33,764 nucleotides of DNA from contig CALKIP010000211.1 of NCBI GenBank assembly GCA_937995995.1, forward strand, positions 1-33,764, given 5' to 3'. Below are positions 14,882 to 23,281 of the stretch, in pieces. Position numbers and translations under genes: made by a program. Every line of letters begins with the position of its first letter. Within the stretch, counting starts at the first letter, position 1. A model generated the notes under the pieces. The model was not told where the DNA came from, searched no databases, and was given only the letters and a program-made list of their open reading frames with translations. The DNA is from an uncultured bacterium (GTDB taxonomy: Bacteria; Gemmatimonadota; Gemmatimonadetes; Longimicrobiales; RSA9).

Positions 14882-15982
14882 ATGGCAAAGATCGATCAGC
14901 TCCTGCGGGCGATGCAGCAGCAGAAGGCGTCCGACCTCCACCTGGTGGTCGGCAGCCCGCCGATACTCCGCCAGCACGGCGAACTCGTCCGGACCCGGTT
15001 CCGGGACCTCACCGCCGCGGACATGCGTGCGCTCTTCTACGAGATCATGACGGAGGAGCAGCAGCGGGAGTTCGAGGCGCGGATGGACCTCGACTTCGCC
15101 TACGAGGTGCCCGGCGTTGCGCGGTTCCGCGTCAATCTGTTCATGCACCGCAAGGGGATGGGTGCGGTGCTTCGCACGATCCCCAGCAAGGTGCTGTCAG
15201 CCGACGAACTGGGGCTGCCCGAGGGGATCCGTCGCTTCTGCGATCTCAACAAGGGTCTCGTCCTGGTCACCGGTCCCACGGGTTCGGGGAAGAGCACCAC
15301 GCTGGCCGCGATGATCGACCTGCTGAACGAGACCCGGTCATACCACATCCTGACCATCGAGGACCCCGTCGAGTTCGTGCACGAGAACAAGAAGGGGCTG
15401 GTCAACCACCGTGAGGTGGGCACCCACACGCAGTCGTTCGCTGCGGCGTTGAAGGCGGCGCTCCGCGAGGATCCCGACGTGATCCTGGTCGGCGAGATGC
15501 GCGACATCGAAACGATCGCGCTGGGGATCACGGCCGCGGAGACGGGGCACCTGGTCTTCGGCACGCTCCACACCAGCTCGGCGGCCAAGACGGTGGACCG
15601 ACTGCTCGACGTCTTTCCCGCCTCGCAGCAGTCGCAGATCCGGGCCATGCTCGCGGAGTCGCTGCGCGGCGTCGTCTCGCAGCAGCTCCTGCGCCGCGCC
15701 GACGGCGAGGGCCGGGTCGCCGCTCAGGAGATCCTGGTCGGTACGCCGGCGATCGGGAACCTGATCCGGGAAGGGAAGACGCATCAGATCCCGGGCGCGA
15801 TCCAGACCGGCAAGCGGGACGGCATGATCCTCATGGACCAGGCCATCCTCGACCTGCTCATGAAGAAGGTGATCACCGCCGAGGAGGCGTACGCCAAGGC
15901 GCACAACAAGGCGGAGTTCCTCCCCTACGTCGAGGGTCGGAAGACCCCCGGCGCGCCCCCCATGTCACGTTCCGGAGTCTGA
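14882..15982 (+). CDS. pilT: Type IV pilus retraction ATPase PilT
   Basis: A 366-residue cytoplasmic hexameric ATPase that depolymerises type IV pili and powers twitching motility. It has the N-terminal PAS-like domain (ASDLHLVVGSPPILRQHGEL), Walker A GPTGSGKST at 131-139 (Lys137), the Asp box IEDPVEFVH, Walker B DVILVGEMRD (199-208, Glu205), and the His box with TGHLVFGTLHT. The end of the core carries the AQEIL and NLIREGK elements typical of PilT rather than PilB. Length is as expected (about 340-370). ATG 14882 follows the PilB-like gene by 13 bp, so the two are probably co-transcribed and functionally linked. No pilin or other pil gene is in the window. Confidence 0.94.
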   Translation: MAKIDQLLRAMQQQKASDLHLVVGSPPILRQHGELVRTRFRDLTAADMRALFYEIMTEEQQREFEARMDLDFAYEVPGVARFRVNLFMHRKGMGAVLRTIPSKVLSADELGLPEGIRRFCDLNKGLVLVTGPTGSGKSTTLAAMIDLLNETRSYHILTIEDPVEFVHENKKGLVNHREVGTHTQSFAAALKAALREDPDVILVGEMRDIETIALGITAAETGHLVFGTLHTSSAAKTVDRLLDVFPASQQSQIRAMLAESLRGVVSQQLLRRADGEGRVAAQEILVGTPAIGNLIREGKTHQIPGAIQTGKRDGMILMDQAILDLLMKKVITAEEAYAKAHNKAEFLPYVEGRKTPGAPPMSRSGV

Positions 15983-16111
15983 CGAGCACCGGTTCCGAGT
16001 GGTGGAGCCGGACACGGACCGGGAACCACGACCTCGCCACGGGGTCGTTCAATGGGATCGCGGCGACATATCAGGGATCGCGTGAGAATCCTTCCTGTAG
16101 CGAGGAGATCG

Positions 16112-17317
16112 ATGGGAACGCAAGGGCATTCCACGGATGTTGTGTTTCTCTCGGGCCGTCGTACGCCGTTCGGAGCGTTCGGTGGCAGCCTCAAGGATTT
16201 CAGCGCGACCGACCTCGGCGTCCACGCCGCGAAGGCGGCGCTGAAGAGTGCGGGCGTCCCCGGAGACGCCGTCGACCACGTGGTCTTCGGCAACACGCTC
16301 CAGACCTCGGCGGATGCGATCTACCTGGCGCGCCACGTGGGGCTGCGCGCCGGGGTGCCGCAGAACGTGCCGGCGCTCACCGTCAACCGGCTGTGCGGCT
16401 CGGGGTTTCAGGCGATCGTCAACGGCGCACAGGAGATCATGCTCGGCGAGGCGGAGGTATGCCTCGTGGGCGGCACGGAGTCGATGAGCCAGGCGCCGCA
16501 CGTCGTGAGAGGCGCGCGCTGGGGGGCGTTGCGCCTCGGCGAGCCCGGGCAGTTCTTCGAGGATTCGCTCTGGTCCGCGCTCAAGGACAGTGAGTGTGGG
16601 CTCACGATGGCGCAGACGGCGGAGAAGCTCGCCGAAGCGTACGGCATCACGCGCGAGGAGGCGGACGAGGTCGCCTACCAGTCGCAGCGGCGCGCCAAAC
16701 TCGCGTGGGACGAGGGGCGCTTCGATGCCGAGGTAGCGCCGATCACCATCCGCACGCGCAAGGGCGAGACGGTTTTCAAGGTCGACGAGCACATGCGCCC
16801 GGAGACCACACGTGAGGCGCTCGCCGGGCTGCGGCCGTACTTCAAGGCGGATGGCCTGGTGACGGCCGGCAACGCCAGCGGGATCGGTGACGGCGCCGCT
16901 GCGGCGGTCGTCGCCAGTGCGGCGTGGGCCGAGCGGAACGGAGTGGAGCCGATCGGCCGGCTCGTCTCCTGGGGGGTCGCGGGAGTGGACCCATCGATCA
17001 TGGGGATCGGCCCGGCGCCGGCGGCGCGCAAGGCACTGGAGAAGGCCGGCCTCTCGCTCGACGACATGGCGTTGGTCGAGGTGAACGAGGCCTTCGCACC
17101 GCAGTACGCGGCGGTGGCCCGGGAGCTCGGCCTCGACCCGGAGCGAACGAACGTCAACGGCGGCGCGATCGCCATCACGCACCCGCTGGCGGCTTCCGGT
17201 GCACGTATCACCGTCCACCTCCTCCACGAGCTGCGGCGTCGCGGTGAGCGCTACGCCCTCGGCAGCGCCTGCATCGGCGGCGGGCAGGGGATCGCGGTGG
17301 TGGTGGAAGCGCTTTGA
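16112..17317 (+). CDS. Acetyl-CoA acetyltransferase / 3-ketoacyl-CoA thiolase
   Basis: A 401-residue thiolase that condenses or cleaves 3-ketoacyl-CoA. Catalytic residues are Cys95 (NRLCGSGFQ), His357 (ITHPLAASG) and Cys387 (ACIGGGQG), with the NEAFAPQ segment also present. The usual GHPxGxSG motif reads THPLAASG, a departure from the common form that keeps the histidine. Chain length is not readable from sequence: acetyl-CoA acetyltransferase and medium-chain 3-ketoacyl-CoA thiolase are both possible. AGGAG at 16103-16107 supports ATG 16112. The 129-bp gap before it shows only a weak GGTTCC/GGAACC stem. A 3-hydroxybutyryl-CoA dehydrogenase follows 3.2 kb downstream on the same strand, catalysing the neighbouring step. 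Confidence 0.9.
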   Translation: MGTQGHSTDVVFLSGRRTPFGAFGGSLKDFSATDLGVHAAKAALKSAGVPGDAVDHVVFGNTLQTSADAIYLARHVGLRAGVPQNVPALTVNRLCGSGFQAIVNGAQEIMLGEAEVCLVGGTESMSQAPHVVRGARWGALRLGEPGQFFEDSLWSALKDSECGLTMAQTAEKLAEAYGITREEADEVAYQSQRRAKLAWDEGRFDAEVAPITIRTRKGETVFKVDEHMRPETTREALAGLRPYFKADGLVTAGNASGIGDGAAAAVVASAAWAERNGVEPIGRLVSWGVAGVDPSIMGIGPAPAARKALEKAGLSLDDMALVEVNEAFAPQYAAVARELGLDPERTNVNGGAIAITHPLAASGARITVHLLHELRRRGERYALGSACIGGGQGIAVVVEAL

Positions 17318-17422
17318 AACCGAGGGCCAGTCGGCCCGTAAGAAGTGACGGCAAAGATGGAGGGCAGGGGGCAGCACGCAGGATGTTGAAGACGGCGCGA
17401 CTCTGAAAAAGGAGCGGGTACC

Positions 17423-18319
17423 ATGTTCGAGATCCTCTTGCCCACGGGCCTGGCATCGATCGCAATGCTCTGGACCAGCCTGCGGGTGCTGCGTGAGTAC
17501 GAGCGCGCCGTCGTCTTCCGCCTCGGGCGTCTCAAGGGTGCCAAGGGCCCCGGCCTCGTCTTCTTCGTTCCGTTCGGCGTCGACCGCATGGTCAAGGTGC
17601 CGCTACGGATCGTCGCACTCGACATCCCACCACAGGACGTGATCACGCGGGACAACGTCTCGGTAAAGGTGAACGCCGTCGTCTACTTCCGCGTTGGCAA
17701 CCCGATCCGGGCCGTGGTCGAGATCGAGGACTATCTCTTCGCCACCAGCCAGCTCGCACAGACCACGCTGCGGAGCGTGATCGGCCAGGCCGAGCTGGAC
17801 CAACTCCTGGCCGAGCGCGAGCACTTCAACGACATCCTGCGCAACATCATCGACGAGGGCACCGACGCCTGGGGGATCGATGTCACGGCGGTCGAAGTCA
17901 AGGACATCGACCTGCCACAGGAGATGAAGCGAGCAATGGCGCGGCAGGCGGAGGCGGAGCGCGAGCGGCGCGCCAAGGTCATCGCCGCCGAAGGCGAGTT
18001 CCAGGCCTCGACCAAGCTCGCCGAGGCGGCGAGCGTCATCGGCAAGCACCCCTCCGCGCTGCAGCTCCGCTTCCTGCAGACGGTGACCGAGATCGCAGCG
18101 GAGAACAATTCGACGACACTCTTCCCGATCCCGATCGACCTGTTCGGCCCGTTCCTGGACCGAATCACGGGAGCGCGCACGAGGCAAGAGGCGGAGGAGC
18201 CGGACGACGGCGAGGGCCCGGCACTGCTCGAAGCGCCACGACCGGGAGTTGCGACGCCTGGCACGAAGGTTGAACCCGAGCCGGTGGAAGCCCGGCAGGA
18301 GAAGCTTCAGCCCAGGTAG
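17423..18319 (+). CDS. SPFH/band-7 slipin family membrane protein
   Basis: A 298-residue stomatin-like protein (prokaryotic slipin). One N-terminal membrane segment (about residues 3-20) is followed by the SPFH domain: LREYERAVVFRLGRLKGAKG, GLVFFVPFGVDRMVKV, DIPPQDVITRDNVSVKVNAV, YFRVGNPIRAV, then the coiled-coil stretch rich in Ala/Glu/Arg (about 165-200, MARQAEAERERRAKVIAAEG). The C-terminus is a low-complexity Pro/Glu tail. Slipins form large membrane-associated rings and are often paired with an NfeD-type protease, which is absent here. The start ATG 17423 has AAGGAG upstream. Role inferred: membrane-domain organisation or quality control. Confidence 0.9.
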   Translation: MFEILLPTGLASIAMLWTSLRVLREYERAVVFRLGRLKGAKGPGLVFFVPFGVDRMVKVPLRIVALDIPPQDVITRDNVSVKVNAVVYFRVGNPIRAVVEIEDYLFATSQLAQTTLRSVIGQAELDQLLAEREHFNDILRNIIDEGTDAWGIDVTAVEVKDIDLPQEMKRAMARQAEAERERRAKVIAAEGEFQASTKLAEAASVIGKHPSALQLRFLQTVTEIAAENNSTTLFPIPIDLFGPFLDRITGARTRQEAEEPDDGEGPALLEAPRPGVATPGTKVEPEPVEARQEKLQPR

Positions 18320-18412
18320 TCCATGCGACCGACCGGTCCGACCGCAACACGACACCGAAACGCCGTCGACCACTCCCCATCACCCGCGGCAGGGGGCACA
18401 GCGGAGCGATCG

Positions 18413-19531
18413 ATGATTCGCGCCCTCTGGATCCGCCTCGTGGCTCCCCTTCGAACATCGGTGGTTCCGACGGCGGCCCTGGCGCTGGCCTCGGCGGCGT
18501 GTGGCGTCACGACCGGCGGTGAGCCGGAGCCGGAACCCGAGCCGATCGTCGGTTGGCAGGTCGGCGCGTCGGAGCACGTCGCGCTCTGGTATCATGGGCT
18601 CGCCACGGTACTCGGCAATGGGCGGGACGACCACGTGCTCCCGCGCTTCGAGCCCGGGTATGCGGACGAGATCGCACAGGTCAAACGGAGAAGGGGCGTA
18701 GCGCCGACGCCGCTCGAACAGCGAGCCGACGAGTTCCGCCGAACGTTCGATGCGTCCTACGAGGGGCTCGAGTTCGTCCCGCTCTACTTCAGGAGCGCGG
18801 ACGCGCTCTTCTCCGCGATCGAGGTCTGGGAATCGGCAGGGGGCAATCCGCGGCGCGCCGGCTCGCTTCAGGCAGCACGGGTGATCCAGTTCCTCTCCTC
18901 GCTCTTCCCACGGGCCGCACAGCGCGCGGCCGTGGTCGAATGGGCGGGCTTGCTCCAGCAGGAACGACAACTGTTCTTCCAGAGCTATTGGCAGGAGCGG
19001 CAGGACGCACTCCAGCCTACGATCCAGGCCGTGCAGCGCGAGTGGGATGTCCTCGCGCCCGCACTGCGTGACTACCTCGACTTCGTCCAGCTCGAGAATG
19101 GCGAGCTGTTCCTGGTCCCGGCCCTCTCCGTCGAGGGCAGGCTCGTCACGCAGTCGCTGACCGCGGCGCGCGCCGCAATCCTCGAGCCGCCGTCGACCCG
19201 TCCGGAACTCTCGATCCTCGCCTTCGTACACGAGTTGGCGTACCCCGTATCCCGGGAGGCCGTCCGCGACAACGTCGCGCCGGCGCGCATTCGGGAATTG
19301 GGCGAGGAGAGGCTCTTCTCGCTGGCCGCAGTGCGCGGAGGCTCGATGTTGCTCGAGGAGGTCGCGCCGGAACGTGTCGAGGCGTATCAGCGCCTCTACC
19401 TGGATGCGGCCGGCCAGGCGCAGACCGTCGATGGTGATGTCGATGCGGCCTTCCGCGCGGCGTTTCCCCTCCCGGAGGGGCTGGAGAGTGGACTTCGGAC
19501 CGCCGTCGAGCGGTCCCTCGCCGGAATCTGA
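18413..19531 (+). CDS. Lipoprotein of unknown function
   Basis: A 372-residue exported protein with a lipoprotein signal (WIRLVAPLRTSVVPTAALAL, lipobox ASAAC) followed by a Glu-Pro repeat tether (EPEPEPEPIVGW). The mature domain is largely helical with acidic patches (EHVALWYHGLATVLGNGRDD, LQAARVIQFLSSLFPRAAQR, VIDFVQ-like LRDYLDFVQLENGELFLVPA). I do not recognise the family. The sequence FVHELAYPVSRE contains HE but no second His at the HExxH spacing, so a metallopeptidase assignment is not supported. The frame is open from 18323, but ATG 18413 has GCGGAG at the right distance and puts the signal peptide at the N-terminus. It lies between a slipin and another membrane protein. Confidence 0.75.
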   Translation: MIRALWIRLVAPLRTSVVPTAALALASAACGVTTGGEPEPEPEPIVGWQVGASEHVALWYHGLATVLGNGRDDHVLPRFEPGYADEIAQVKRRRGVAPTPLEQRADEFRRTFDASYEGLEFVPLYFRSADALFSAIEVWESAGGNPRRAGSLQAARVIQFLSSLFPRAAQRAAVVEWAGLLQQERQLFFQSYWQERQDALQPTIQAVQREWDVLAPALRDYLDFVQLENGELFLVPALSVEGRLVTQSLTAARAAILEPPSTRPELSILAFVHELAYPVSREAVRDNVAPARIRELGEERLFSLAAVRGGSMLLEEVAPERVEAYQRLYLDAAGQAQTVDGDVDAAFRAAFPLPEGLESGLRTAVERSLAGI

Positions 19532-19544
19532 AGGATCGTCTACA

Positions 19545-20426
19545 TTGAACGGCGTGGAAGCCAGGACACCTGCACGGGCTACAGAGCGCGGAATCACGCG
19601 CCGCGAACTCGAGGCCGTCATCCGGCGTGCCGCGGAGTTGGCCGCCGCCGATGCGGACGCGGCCGAGCGCATCTCCGCGGACGAGGTGCTTCGCATCGCA
19701 TCGGAGCTGGGCCTCCCTGAGCGGCACGTCCGTCGTGCGCTCCTCGAGGTGCCCCTAGCATCCGACGACCTGTCGCTGCTGGACCGGATCCTGGGACCGC
19801 CCGCAGCCGATGGGATGCGCGTGGTACCGGGCGATGCGGACACGGTATTCGACCGGCTCGAGGAGTATCTCACCACGCGCGAGTATCTCCGTGTGCTCAG
19901 GCGTCAGGGGAGTGCGGCGCTCCTCGAGCCGTCGGACGATGCCATCTCGAAGCTGGCCCGTGTCTTCAGCCGACCCGCCGGGCGGCACCACCTGGCACGG
20001 GCGAGCCGGGTCCGCCTGTCGGTCAATCCGCTGGAGTCCGGCAGGTCGCACGTCCGCCTCGAGGTCGACCTCGACGAGAAGCGGCGCTCCGACGCCATTG
20101 GCGGTGCCTCCGTCGGCGGGCTCTTCGGTGCGACCGTCGGTTCCGGCCTGGCCATCGCGGCGGCTGCCGCCGTCGGCGACATGGCTGGCGATGTGGCCGC
20201 GATCTCCGCGGCCGTGCTCACCTTCGGGGGCACCTTCACGGCGTCCGTCAGCGCCGGGCTCAGGGTGGCGCGCGCACGCTTCCGGCGGCGCCTGGCGGCT
20301 GCCCGGCTCGAGGTCGATGGCCTGCTCGACCGCGTCGAGTCGGGCGAACGCCTCGAACCACCCCCGGCCCCGTGGCGCCGGCGCCTGACGGCCGGGCTCG
20401 CACAACGGAGCACCACGGGTCGCTGA
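19545..20426 (+). CDS. Membrane protein of unknown function with helical N-terminal domain
   Basis: A 293-residue protein. Residues about 12-62 form a compact helical domain (ITRRELEAVIRRAAELAAAD, then ISADEVLRIASELGLPERHV) that resembles a DNA- or protein-binding helical bundle and ends with RRALLEV. A middle beta-rich region (MRVVPGDADTVFDRLEEYL and onward) leads to two hydrophobic segments near 190-245 (GLFGATVGSGLAIAAAAAVG; ISAAVLTFGGTFTASVSAGL), then a basic tail. I do not recognise a named family. TTG 19545 has AAGGA nine bases upstream; GTG 19554 is an alternative, with TACATT at 19541-19546 as a possible -10 for a leaderless start. It follows the lipoprotein gene by 13 bp and is probably co-transcribed. 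Confidence 0.65.
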   Translation: MNGVEARTPARATERGITRRELEAVIRRAAELAAADADAAERISADEVLRIASELGLPERHVRRALLEVPLASDDLSLLDRILGPPAADGMRVVPGDADTVFDRLEEYLTTREYLRVLRRQGSAALLEPSDDAISKLARVFSRPAGRHHLARASRVRLSVNPLESGRSHVRLEVDLDEKRRSDAIGGASVGGLFGATVGSGLAIAAAAAVGDMAGDVAAISAAVLTFGGTFTASVSAGLRVARARFRRRLAAARLEVDGLLDRVESGERLEPPPAPWRRRLTAGLAQRSTTGR

Positions 20427-20495
20427 TCACATTCTCCCGCAGTACCATACTCTCAACGCCTTTCCATCCGGAACCCGACTTCCGAGGGAGGAGTC

Positions 20496-21383
20496 ATGGC
20501 CGAGATTCGCAGGGTCGCCGTACTGGGGTGTGGGCTCATGGGGCGTGGCATCGCCGAGGTGTCCGCCAGGGCCGGCTACGAAACCTGGGTCCGCGAGGTG
20601 AGCGACGAGTTGGCCGAAAAGGGGCGGGCCGCCATCGAGAAGAGTTTGGGTCGTGCCGTGGAGAAGGAGAAGCTCACCGGCGAGGACCGGGATGCGACCC
20701 TGGCGCGGCTGAACTTCACCACTTCGCTCGAGGATCTCGGAGACGTCGACATCGTGATCGAGGCCGTGACCGAGAACCTCGAAGTCAAGAACGAGATGTT
20801 CCGCACCCTCGACGGTGTCTGTGGGCCGGAGACGATCTTCGCGAGCAACACCAGCTCGCTCACCATCGCGGACATGGCCGCCGCCACCGACCGTCCGGAC
20901 CACATGGTCGGTCTGCATTTCTTCAATCCGGTGCCGGTCATGAAGCTGGTCGAGGTCGTGCGGACCATTGCGACGGGCGAGGAGGCGTTCCGGACCGCGT
21001 TCGACTTCGCTCGCTCGCTCGGCAAGGAGCCGATCGTGGCCAAGGACACCTCCGGCTTCATCGTGAACCGGCTGCTGGTGCCCTACATGCTCGATGCGAT
21101 CCGCGCGCTGGAACAGGGGCTGGGCACCACGGAGGACATCGACAAGGGCATGGTCCTCGGCACCGGCTACCCGATGGGCCCCTTCACGCTCAGCGACTTC
21201 GTGGGCGTGGACACCCTCTACCGCATCGCCGAGATCATGTTCGAGGAGTACCGCGAGACCCGCTTCGCGCCGCCGCCGCTGCTTCGGCGCATGGTCAGCA
21301 TGGGGTATTTCGGTCGAAAGTCCGGACGTGGGTTCTACGACTACTCGGGCGAGACTCCGGTCGCGGTCGACTTCGGGATTTGA
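20496..21383 (+). CDS. 3-hydroxybutyryl-CoA dehydrogenase
   Basis: A 295-residue NAD(P)-dependent 3-hydroxyacyl-CoA dehydrogenase of the short, single-function type (Hbd/PaaH), oxidising or forming 3-hydroxybutyryl-CoA. The Rossmann fold starts VLGCGLMGRGIAEVSARAGY; VIEAVTENLEVK and NTSSLTIADMA follow; the catalytic pair lies in GLHFFNPVPVMKLVEVV (His) and TSGFIVNRLL (Asn). The C-terminal dimerisation domain ends FGRKSGRGFYDYS, typical of the family. GAGGGAGGAG sits just before ATG 20496. With the thiolase at 16112 it covers two successive steps of C4-CoA metabolism (butyrate, polyhydroxybutyrate or beta-oxidation), though the two are not adjacent. Confidence 0.93.
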   Translation: MAEIRRVAVLGCGLMGRGIAEVSARAGYETWVREVSDELAEKGRAAIEKSLGRAVEKEKLTGEDRDATLARLNFTTSLEDLGDVDIVIEAVTENLEVKNEMFRTLDGVCGPETIFASNTSSLTIADMAAATDRPDHMVGLHFFNPVPVMKLVEVVRTIATGEEAFRTAFDFARSLGKEPIVAKDTSGFIVNRLLVPYMLDAIRALEQGLGTTEDIDKGMVLGTGYPMGPFTLSDFVGVDTLYRIAEIMFEEYRETRFAPPPLLRRMVSMGYFGRKSGRGFYDYSGETPVAVDFGI

Positions 21384-21483
21384 AACGGGGGAGCCGGCCG
21401 GCGCCTCCGACGTAGCGGGGGTGGGCGCGCGCGAGGGAGGGAGACGCGTTTCCAATGCCTTTGCGCCCGCAATCACCCACGCC

Positions 21484-21879
21484 CTACGGACTACGCTCCG
21501 AGATCACCGAGTCCGCCGGCTCGAGTGGCTGCCAGAGCTCGTTGCCGAGCGGGAAGAACAGTGTCTCGTACGGCGGGCTGTCCTCCGCGGCGGCATAGAG
21601 CAGCATCCCCTCGAACTCGCCGACCCGCCGGAAGGCGTCCGCCGTCGCTGCGAGCGGCTGACCCACGGGTCGCCACTCACGCGTTTCGAACACCACGGGC
21701 CGGCCCTCGCGGAGCCAGGGCAGCGAATCCGGCGGGTAGCCCCGGACCTCCGGGGCCGGCTCGCCCGGCATCTCCTCGGCCGCCGGTCGCGTAGTATCCG
21801 TGGTCCGCGGCTGGGGTTCACACGCCGCCAGGGCGCACGCGGCGAGCAGGACGATCAGGCGATGTTCGTAGCTGTGCAT
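21484..21879 (-). CDS. Small lipoprotein of unknown function
   Basis: A 131-residue exported protein with signal peptide MHSYEHRLIVLLAACALAAC; the second LAAC is the likely lipobox, followed by a Thr/Pro/Glu tether. The mature domain (PDSLPWLREGRPVVFETREW to YETLFFPLGNELWQPLEPAD) has Trp and aromatic residues and probably a small beta fold, but no family motif I know. ATG 21879 is chosen because AGGAGG precedes it by a few bases; the frame runs open further upstream without a ribosome site. It converges with the 3-hydroxybutyryl-CoA dehydrogenase gene, 100 bp away, and lies 137 bp beyond the end of the cation exchanger gene, which is on the same strand. Confidence 0.75.
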   Translation of the reverse strand: MHSYEHRLIVLLAACALAACEPQPRTTDTTRPAAEEMPGEPAPEVRGYPPDSLPWLREGRPVVFETREWRPVGQPLAATADAFRRVGEFEGMLLYAAAEDSPPYETLFFPLGNELWQPLEPADSVISERSP

Positions 21880-22016
21880 GCGACCTCCTCTCGGCTGGCC
21901 GGCCAGCGACGCACGTCGCATGCCCTCCTTCGAGGGGACCCGGGAGTGAGGCGCGGATCCAGCCCGAGCCTTCGGTCCCGGTCCCGGCACCGGCTCCGAA
22001 CCGGAGCGATCCCACG

Positions 22017-23111
22017 CTACGCCGGCAGGAAGTAGAAGGCGATACCCAGGATGACGTAGACCGCCAGGAGCTGGACGCCCTCCATCCAGTGCGACTCCCC
22101 GTCGTTCGAGATCAACGCCATGATCGAAACCGCGATCGCAACGGCCACGACCTCGAGTGTGGTGAAGATGAGGTCCATCGGCTGCGGGCCGATCAGATAG
22201 CTCAGGAAGACGAGGAGCGGCGCAACGAAGAGCGCGATCTGGATCGATGAGCCGACGGCGATGTTGATCGCCGCATCCATCCTGTTCTTCCCGGCCATGA
22301 GGATCGCCGTCGAATGCTCCGCGGCGTTGCCGATCAGCGCGACCAGGATCACGCCGACGAAGACTTCCGTCATGCCGAAGGCGCTCGCGGCCTCCTCGAC
22401 CGCGCCGACGAGCAGCTCGCTCATCAGCGCCACGCCCGCCGTCGCCGCGAGCAGGAGCAGAAGCGCACGTCCCGTCGATCCCACCTCACCGCCCGCCTCC
22501 TCGAGGGCGTGCGCGCCGGCATCGCCGACGTAGAGGTGCTTGTGTGTGTGCAGGGTGAAGATGAGGCTGAGGACGTAGGTGGCGATGAGCACCACCGCGA
22601 TCTCCAGGCTCAGCCCTCGCTCCCGTGCGACTGCGTCGGCACCGACCAGGTGGTGGAAAATGGCCGGGACCACGAGCCCGATCGCGCTCAGGACGAGCAG
22701 AGTCGCGCCCAGGCTCGCCGCGGTGCGGTTGAACGCCTGCCGCGGGTACTTCAGCCCGCCGTACAGTGCACCCGCGCCGAAGACGAGCAGGATGTTGCCG
22801 ATGATCGAGCCGGTGATCGAGGCCTTGACCAGGTCGTGCAGTCCGGCGTGCAGCGCCATGATGGCGATGATCAGCTCGGCCGCGTTGCCGAAGGTGGCGT
22901 TCAGCAACCCGCCGATCCCCTCGCCCAGTCGCTCCGCGAGCTGCTCCGTGGCGCGGCCCATGAGGCCCGCCAGCGGGATGATCGCCAGCGACGCCGTCAC
23001 GAAGATCGCGATGCCGCCCGCGTGGAGCACATGCTCGAAGAGCAGGGCGATCGGGACGAACACCAGCAGGAGCAGGAGCCAATTGCGACGGAACCAGTTC
23101 GCAGCGCCCAC
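22017..23111 (-). CDS. cax: Calcium/proton exchanger (CaCA superfamily, CAX type)
   Basis: A 364-residue inner-membrane antiporter expelling Ca2+ in exchange for protons. It shows about eleven hydrophobic helices and the two hallmark alpha-repeats: GLLNATFGNAAELIIAIMAL (about residues 67-87) and VGVILVALIGNAAEHSTAIL (about 250-270), each with the ion-binding Glu of GNAAE. A His- and acid-containing loop (HTHKHLYVGDAGAHALEEAG) separates the halves, as in other CAX proteins. GTG 23111 is the start, with GAGGAAA just upstream. It is divergent from the SNF symporter gene across a 170-bp gap whose promoter candidates are weak (for example TTGCGC at 23204 for the plus strand). Confidence 0.93.
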   Translation of the reverse strand: MGAANWFRRNWLLLLLVFVPIALLFEHVLHAGGIAIFVTASLAIIPLAGLMGRATEQLAERLGEGIGGLLNATFGNAAELIIAIMALHAGLHDLVKASITGSIIGNILLVFGAGALYGGLKYPRQAFNRTAASLGATLLVLSAIGLVVPAIFHHLVGADAVARERGLSLEIAVVLIATYVLSLIFTLHTHKHLYVGDAGAHALEEAGGEVGSTGRALLLLLAATAGVALMSELLVGAVEEAASAFGMTEVFVGVILVALIGNAAEHSTAILMAGKNRMDAAINIAVGSSIQIALFVAPLLVFLSYLIGPQPMDLIFTTLEVVAVAIAVSIMALISNDGESHWMEGVQLLAVYVILGIAFYFLPA

Positions 23112-23281
23112 GTATTTCCTCGCCGATCACGGATCGCATAGCAGGGGAAAGCCGAATCCGTCACCAGAAAGGGTTCGACCGACCCTGCGGAAAGTCGTAC
23201 AACTTGCGCGCAGGCATGGATCTGCGCAAATTCCAAGGATCCACCCGACCAGACTGGAACCCCCGAACACAGAGAGGTCGC

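Noticed and set aside
19200..19270. FVHELAYPVSRE in the unknown lipoprotein as a possible metallopeptidase site
   Set aside because: Only HE is present; the second His of HExxH is missing and no other ligand pattern is visible.
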